From CAXXOK01 sp963675655 (lineage in GTDB: Bacteria; Bacillota; Clostridia; Christensenellales; Aristaeellaceae), in assembly GCA_963675655.1 (NCBI GenBank), contig OY776489.1:3392043-3456042 (forward strand): 64,000 nucleotides of DNA, given 5' to 3'. Below the pieces are notes generated by a model that had not been told where the DNA came from, made no database searches, and saw nothing but the letters and a program-made list of their open reading frames with translations. A program made the position numbers and the translations under genes. This document shows, one piece after another, positions 21,601-30,600 of the stretch (position 1 is its first letter; each line of letters begins with the position of its first letter).

Positions 21601-24600
21601 CAGCCATGTATTGGACGATGTGATAGAAATCGATTGGATGGTGATATTCGTTACCGAGATGTCGATAGCATCCGTGGATGTGTTTTCTTCAATCGTCCGG
21701 TCGGCAATATAGTTCAGTCCGCCGCCAGTGCCTTCGCCGTAGATATGCACATATATTGAAGCATTTACCGATTCGCCGCCATAACTGTCGGTGGCCTTAT
21801 ACAAAATCGTATCCGTTACGCCAATATCCGTACCATTGGGCGTATAGGTAAAGGTGCCGTTGCCGTTATTGACGATTGAGCCGTACACCGGCGTTGATTC
21901 TACGCTGTACGAAAGCGAGTTCCAATCCGGATCATACCCTACCGGTGTAATGGCGACAGCTGTATCCTTATCGGTATAGTAGTACAGATCGTACGCCGCT
22001 GGATTGTCGTTTACGGACGTAACGGTAATAGACACCATGTAAATGCCAGTGCTTAACGCATTTTCCATTTTGTCTTCCGTCGCGATGAAGGTGAAATAGT
22101 CCGTACCATGATAATTGGTATACGGCGTATAGGTAAAGCTGCCGGTAGCTTTATCAAAGCTTGTCAGCGTACCGTGGTTTACATTGTTTAAAACCGTATA
22201 GAACAGCGTATCCCCATCCGGATCGTACGCCGCAACGCTTCCGTTCACAACCGTATCTTCCGGGGTAGTAAGCGAAAGCGTGGTCTCCTGCGTAACCCGC
22301 GGCGCATCGTTCACATTGCGTACGACAATCGTTACCGTCGCGGTGGTATAACCGCCGCTGGGATCTGCCGCTTTGTATACGGCTATTGCCGTTATGGTTT
22401 CTTCGGTCGTCATTTCGGCGGGTGTAAAGGTAAACGCGCCGCTGGCGGAATCCACCAGCGTAAATGTGCCGGATGCCGGTTCTGTTATAACGGAGTAGGT
22501 TATCGTATCGTTTTCTATATCCGTTGCTTTGAGCATCCCGTTGAGGGTTTGTCCCTCATCCAGATTAATACTTTCATTCTGCGCAACCGGCGCATCGTTA
22601 ACAGCATTAATCGTAACCGTTACCGTGGCGGTGTTGGAGTAGGTTGCTCCATCATAAGCGCGGAAAGTAAAGCGCTCTGTACCGTTATAGTTAGCGGCGG
22701 ACGAATACGTGTATGCGCCCGTATCAGCATCCAACGTTACTGTGCCGCCATTGTTGGGCGTACTGATAATGGCGTAAACGAGTGTAGCATTATCCACATC
22801 CGTTACCAGCCCGGCGAGCGAACCAGCAATATCAGTAGCATCCTCGTCTACGGTTAGCGTTCCGTCTTCCGCTATTGGAGGATCGTTGATGCCGGTCAGA
22901 TTGATGGTGACTTGCGCATCGTTGCTGTATACCGTACCGTCAAATACACGGTAGGAGAAGCTATACGGACCTTCAAAATAGTCCTTGTATGGTACATAGA
23001 TAAATGTACCGGCTGCTGCATCCAGGGTAACCGTACCGCCGGATGCGGTGGAAAGTGTTGTTACGTTATGATCGCTGCCGGAAACCAGCTCGTATGTAAA
23101 GGTATCCTTATCCGGATCGTAAATGCTCAGGCTGCCTTTTAACTGCTGGTCCTCATCCGTATCCAAGCCTGTGGTTAAATCGTACGCGATGGGCGTATCA
23201 TTCACCGACGTGATGTTGATATGGAAATCAACCGAGTTGGAGGTTGCACCACCCGCATCGGAAAGAGATGCGGTAATCACACCTACACCGTTTGCATTAT
23301 CGGCAGGTGTAAACGTCAGGTTCCCCGCAGCGTCAATTGCGGGTTGTACGGAGAACATAGCAGGAATATCGGCCGTCACAGCAAAGGTGAGTGCCTCTTC
23401 CTCATTAGCCGCACCGGTGGATATATTCGTCGCCCAGCTGCTTACCGTCTGCGCACCGCAATCTTCCAGCACGGTTACATCATCGCCCGCTGTAAAGAAA
23501 GGGGCATCGTTTACTGCGTTCACCGTCAGGCGGAAGGTGCGCGTCGCTACCTGCGTGCCGCCATCGGAAACCTGCAAAGTAACGTCGGTATACCCATTTT
23601 GGTCGGCTACGGGAACCATCTTCACCGTACGGGTACTCGTCGAACCGGTGATGACGATGTGCTCGCTGTCCAGCGGGAGTAAGTCCGTGTTGGTGGATGC
23701 CGTCGCCGTCAGCGTTAGCAGTGATGTGCTGGTATCAATATCGCCGATGTATACGTTGATACTCTTAGTAACGTCCTCGTTTGTGCTCTGACCGGAGATC
23801 GCCGTCATCGTCGGCGGATCGTTCACCGGATCGACTGTTAGCAGGAAGGAAGACGTGCTTAAAGCACCGCTGGTATCCTTCACCGTCAGGGTAATTGTTG
23901 CCGTTCCGTTGTAATTGGCAACCGGTGTAATAGTGACCGCGCAGGAACCGTCCGGTTCGATATCGGAAAGGACAATACTGCTGCGCGGAATCATGGCCGT
24001 GTTATTCGCGGCCGCCGAGACCGTCAGGTCGACGATAGCGTTATCCACATCAGCAACTGTAAAGGCAATCGCTCCGGTGTTCGCATCCTCATCAATCGTT
24101 ACAGGGTCAACTACCGAAATCGTCGGTTTATCGTTAGTTGCATTCACGGTAAGGGTAAAGGTGGTATCGGCGGTCAGGCTTCCATCGCTTACCGTAAGGG
24201 TAATTTCCGCCGCGCCGTATTCATCCTGTGCAGGGAGTATGGTTACTGTACGGTTTGCTCCGCTTCCTCCCGTAACAATATGGGTGCTGTCGTTAGGTAC
24301 CAGCGTGCTGTTGCCGGATACCGCTGTAACCGTGCAGACGCTTACATCGCTGTCAATATCATCGATCGTGAAACCGATCGCTCCTGTCGAAACATCTTCA
24401 TCCGTCGCCCGGTCGACAACCGCGCTAATGGTTGGCGCATCGTTCACAGGGGTTACGGTAAGGGTAATAGTTTTAGTGGTTGTACCCTTTTGCGAGTCGG
24501 TAACCGCCAGCGTCACATTTACCGTGCCGCTGCGGTTCTCCTCCGGCTCCAGCGTAAGGGTGCGCTCTGCACCGCTGCCGGCCAACGTCATTTTGGATTT

Positions 24601-27600
24601 TTCCAGCAGTGCTGTATTGTCGCTCGCATAAGCGATGGTTAAATCGTCCGGGCCATCTTCAACATCTGCAAGGATAAAGGAATATACATAAGGCGTATCT
24701 TCCGGCGTTTCCACCGCGGCAAGCCCCGTGATGGTCGGTTTATCGTTAGCCGCCGTTACGCTGATGGTGAAACTCTGCTCCGCAGACGTATCCGTATCGC
24801 CGCCGCCGTTATCCTGTACCTTAATGGAAAGAGTCGCCGTACCATACGCGTTGTCCGCCGGGGTATAGATAAGCGTACCTTCCGGACTGACAGCCGGTTC
24901 TACAGCAAATAACGCAGCGCTGTCAGCAACATCTTCGCTGGTAATGGAGAGGATATATGTAAGGGTTTGGGTAGATTCATTATCCGGCCCGGTCGACATG
25001 GTCGTAATCCAGTCCGTAACGGTTTGTGCGCCGCAATCCTCCACCACGGTTTGATCCGCACCGACAGTAAAAGACGGTACATCGTTAATCGGATTCAGGG
25101 TTACGTTCACGGTAATCACATCCGTGCCGCCATACGCATCGGATACGGTAACATCAAAGCTATCGCTTCCGTTATCATCCGTAAAAGGCGTGTAGGTAAT
25201 CTCGCCTGTCGTTTCGCCAATCACAGCAGTACCACGGTCGGCCGGTACCGTTACACTCCAGGAAAGCGTATCGGTATCCACATCGGTGGCATGCAGTGTT
25301 AGCGTCTGTACCATATCTTCATCTGTGGTGATCTTCGGCTCTGTTTCCGTAATCACCGGATTGGTATTTCCAATATACGTCCATACCGAAGCCGCCTGCT
25401 CTGTCGTTGTACCTGTTGTATCCTCGTTGGTAGCCATCACAAGCACACGCACATATTGATGGCTTTCCACCGCGGTAAGCGTATAGGTGCTCCCTGTGGC
25501 AATGTTTGCCGCATCCGTACCAGCATCATCCACCGCACGCTGCCATTGGTAGGTATAGACAATCGTACCGTCGTTGCTATCGGCATCATCATTCCATGTG
25601 CCTTCGTGGGCAGTGAGTATGTTACCGAAAGCAAACGTACCGGTAATGGACGGAATCACCGTATTCACGGGAATATCGTTTACAGCATCAACCGTTACAT
25701 TGACCTGTACATCGTTTGACCCGCCCATACCATCGCTGATGCTGACGGTAAAAATATCGGTTCCATGATAGTTTAGTACCGGCGAATAGGAGATTTCGCC
25801 TGTTACCTTATCGATATCTGCCGCACCATGGTTTGCTGCCGCTAAAAGACTCCAGGTCAGGGTATCCGCATCCGCATCTGTCGCATGAAGGGTCAGTGCA
25901 GCGGGTATATCTTCATCCGTTGTCATAGAAGGCGCTGTTTCGGTAATGACCGGCGCTGTATTGGTAATAGCATACCAGGGGGAGGTATCCCCTGTTTCCT
26001 GCGTGCCTGTGCTGTCCGTGTTGGTTACCGTTACGGCAATACGCACATATTGATGGCTCTGCGTGCTGGTTAGCGTGAAGGTTGTCCCTTCCCCCGTCAT
26101 TGCTTCGTTTGTACCGGTATCGTCATCGGCAAAATACCACTTATATTGGTAGGCAATCGTACCGGCGTTATCGTCAATATCATCATTCCATTCGCCAGCG
26201 TTGGCCGATAGCGTATTCCCGGCGGCGAATGTACCGGTAATAGAAGGTTCGGTTACTTTTACCGGGGTATCATTTATCGCGTTTACCGTGATGGTAAAGC
26301 TTTGTGTAACGGGATTTTCCGCGTCTGCGCTATCCGAAACGCTTACGGTCATTTCCGAGCTGCCATTGGCATTTGTGGCAGGCGTGTAGGTCAATGTTCC
26401 ATTCGCGTCCACTGCGGGAGCAGCAGAAAACAGCGCTGCGTTGGTAATATCCGATACCGTAAAGATCAGCGTCTGCTCGCTTTCGTTATCCGGCCCGACA
26501 GACATTACCGGTATCCAGTTTGCGACCGTCTGTGCGCCGCAATCTTCGTCCACCGTTTGGTTAGCGCCAATTGTAAAGGTGGGAATATCGTTTACGGATG
26601 CAATGGTAACCGTAACGGCAATGCTGTCTGTCGCCCCATTACCGTCTGAAACAGTCGCAGTAAAGCTGTCAGTTCCATTTTTGTCCGCATTGGGCTGGTA
26701 GGTGACTACGCCATCTTCTATGGAAGCACTCCCAATAGACGGCGTTGTGATCTCCCAGGAAAGCGTATCGCCATCCGCATCCGCCGCGATTAGCATTAGC
26801 GTTTGTGCAGCGCCATCTTCCGCAAATTCCATGGCAGCCGTATCACCCTGATCGATGATCGGAGCCTCGTTTAAAACCTCAACAACCGCAGAATAGGCGG
26901 TATCATACGCAGGGGTTTCATCGCTGTCGGTGCAGGTGACGGCGGCGCGAATGAATAAATCATTCTCATCAATGGTTAATGTATAGGTATCGGCTGTCGC
27001 GCCGCCAAGATCGCTCCAAGGGCCAGATTCGCTGGCCGCCTTTTGCCATTGGTAGGCATAGTGCAGCGCAGTCGCTGCATCGCCATCCGCATCATCGTTC
27101 CAGTCGCCGGTTGATACGCTTAGCGCTTGGCCATTGTGCGGCGTTCCGCTAATCGCGGGCAGTACAGTATTACGCGGCGCGTCATTGACAGGGGCGACCG
27201 TAATGGTGAATGTTTGCGTTTCCGGATTCGTCGCTTCGGCACTATCCGATACGGACAGGGTAATCGTCGCACTACCGTTAGCATCGTCTGCCGGGGTAAA
27301 AGTTAATGTGCCAATCCCGTTCACAGCCGGACCTGCGACAAAAAGAGCTTCATTTGTATTGTTGGTAACGGTGAAGGTCAGCGTCTGCGTGTTTTCATCG
27401 GCTGGCCCGGCAGACATAGCGCCGATCCAGCTTTCTACCTTCTGATCGCCGCAATCCTCAGAAACGGTTATGTTTTCCCCAACGGTAAAGGTAGGAATAT
27501 CGTTTACCGCGGAAATTGTAACGGAAACCACCACGCTGTCGGTGCCGTTATGGGCATCCAGAGCGTTAACGGTGAAGCTGTCACTTCCATTATAATCATC

Positions 27601-30600
27601 CTGCGCGGTATAGGTAACATAGCCCGTACTGGTGTTAATGCTTGCGATACCATGACTAGCTTGCGCCGAGATATTCCATGTAACAGTATCGTTATCTGTA
27701 TCCGTTGCGTTAAGCGTTATGCTTCCCTCGGTATCCTCCGCCGTAGTGATAGAAGGATCAACTTCCTGAATTTCAGGTGCAGTATTGGAAATTGCATACC
27801 AACTGGAATACGCATTCGCTGTTACGGTGCCAGCCGCATCTGTATCTGTAATGCTGACAGCCACACGAATATAAAGATGCGCGTCGTCTACTGCCGCTTG
27901 ATAGCTCCAGCCGGTGCCTACCTGTTGTGTGCCGGTTCCTTCAGCATCCTGCGCGATTTGCCATACGCAGATGAAATCCTCTGCATTGATTGCGTTACCA
28001 TCGGCATCGTCATTCCATGTGCCCGCATCCGCCGTAAGGGCTCCGTTTACTGCAAATGTACCGCTAATCGACGGTATGACCGTATTTACAGGCGCGTCGT
28101 TGACAGGGTTTACCGTAATGGTGAAATCCTGCGTAGCCGCTGCGCTGCCCCCTTCGCTGTCCGCAGCAGAAAGCGTGATTACCGCATCTCCATGCACGTT
28201 TACAGCAGGCGTATAGGTAAGCGTTCCTGTGCCATCCACCGCCGGACCAGCCGCAAACAATGTTGCGTTGGTGTTATGATCTACGGTAAATATAAGGGTT
28301 TGCTCGCTTTCATTGGCAGGGCCGGTGCTCATCTGCGCCATCCAATTTGCAACCGTCTGCGCGCCGCAATCCTCATTCACCGCTTGGTTTTCGCCCACGG
28401 TAAAGGAGGGGATGTCGTTTACAGCAGCAATGGATACGAATACTGTAATCGCATCCGAACCGCCGTTTCCATCCGATACGGTCACAACAAAACTATCGTT
28501 TCCGTTTGCGTCCGCAGACGGCGTATAACTGGCTATGCTGCCCGTGAGGGATGCCGTTCCTTTTTTACCTTGTGTGGTCACCGCCCAGGTAAGCGAATCG
28601 CCGTCTTCATCCGTTGCAGCAAGCGTCGTACTCTGTGCTAAGCCGTCTTCCGTCATAGACAGCGCAGTGCTTTCGCCCTGCGTTATAACCGGATCGGCAT
28701 TGAGCACCCGCGCTCCGGTTGAATAAGCAGTAGCGGCAAGCGGTTCCGCATCGGTATCGGTGCAGGTAACCGCAATGCGAATCCACTGATCGTTCTCCGC
28801 ACTGGTTAGGGTATAGCTTGCCGATGTCGCGCCGGAAAGATCGCTCCACGGGCCGGAGGCTGCGGCTGCGGACTGCCATTGATAATCATACGTCATCGCG
28901 GTAGCCAAATCGCCGTCTGCATCGTCATTCCAGCTTCCAGTAGATGCGGATATTGTTTGTCCGTTATGCCGTGTGCCCGACACTTCCGGTAATTGTGTGT
29001 TTCTGGGAGCATCGTTTACAGGGTTAATTGTAATGGTGAAAGACTGCGTGGCACTTGCGCTTTTGCCCGCGCTGTCGGTAACCGACAGCGTGATTTCCGC
29101 CATGCCGTTCGCATCATCGGCGGGGGTATAAGTAAGCGTTTCGGCGCTGCTAACAGCCGGAGCTGTTGCGAAAAGAGAAGGGTTGGTGTTGTCTTCCACC
29201 GTGAAGATAAGGGTTTGATCGCTTTCATTATCAGGCCCGGCAGACATAGCTACCAGCCAGTTTAAAACCCTTTGCGTTCCGCAGTCTTCATCCGCCGTTT
29301 GATTCGCGCCTATGGTAAAGGATGGTGCATCGTTTACCGCATCAATGGAGATATAAACCGTAATAGTATCCATTCCCCCGTTACCATCGGAAACAGAGAC
29401 TACGAAGCTGTCCGCACCATTTTCATTTGCAGCAGGCACGTACGTTGCGGTTTCGCCGGTTATTGTTGCCGTACCTTTGGTTGCTTGCGTGGCAATGGAC
29501 CAGGTAAGGCTGTCCCCATCGCTATCCGTTGCGCTTAAAACAATGCTGTCTGCCTCACCGTCTTCAGTAAAGCTCATGCTTGTGCTATCGCCAGCAGTAA
29601 ACGAAGGGGCTGCATTGAGAATCAGCAGCGCATCGGAATACGCCACGGCGGATTTCGGCGCAGCATCATTATCCGTGCAAGTTACAGCGACACGGACATA
29701 AAGGTCGTTCTCCGCCAATGTAAGGGTATAATCCTCTTCGGTCGCATCTTCGATATCGCCCCACGGTCCGGTTTCTTCCGCAGCGGATTGCCATTGGTAG
29801 GTATATCCCCACGTTGAAGCGTTGCTTCCATCCAGATCGTCATTCCAACTGCCGTTTAACGCAGACAGCGTTTGGCCATTGTGCGGTGTACCATCAATTT
29901 CGGGGGATGCTGTACAAACCGGAGCATCGTTAACTGGGGTAACTGTTATAGAAAAATCCTGCGTTCCGATGCTGTCAGCGCCTTCACTGTCCGAGCAGGA
30001 CAGCGTGAGGGTTGCGCTGCCGTTAGCATCAGCCGCAGGAGTAAACATAAGCGTTCCGCTTCCATCCACCGCGGGTGCGGCAGAAAAAAGCCCTGTATTG
30101 GTATTATTCGTAACCGTAAAGGTAAGCGTCTGCCCGCTCTCATCCGCAGGCCCGGCAGCCATAGCGTTCATCCAGTTTACAACGGTTTGCGCACCGCAGT
30201 CTTCTTCCACCGTTACAAGCGAGCCCACAGTAAAGGTAGGCGCATCGTTTACCGCCGTAATGGTTACAGACACAGTAATGCTATCGCTGCCGCCGTTTCC
30301 GTCCGAAACCGTCGCCACGAAGCTATCCGAACCATTATAATTTTCATCGGTCGGGGTATAGAAAATTGTATTGGATTCCGTTGATGCCGTACCGTGTTCG
30401 CCCGGCGTGGTAATACTCCAGGCAAGCGAATCTCCGTCGCTATCCGACGCATCCAGCGTTATACTTTGCGCGCTTCCATCCTCCTGACAGGTCAAGCTCG
30501 CCGGATCGCTCTGTATAATGGATGGGGCGTCGTTTGCGGGATAAATTGTAACCGATATAGTTCCCGTATCGGAGGAATCCCCATCGGATACACTGTAAGT

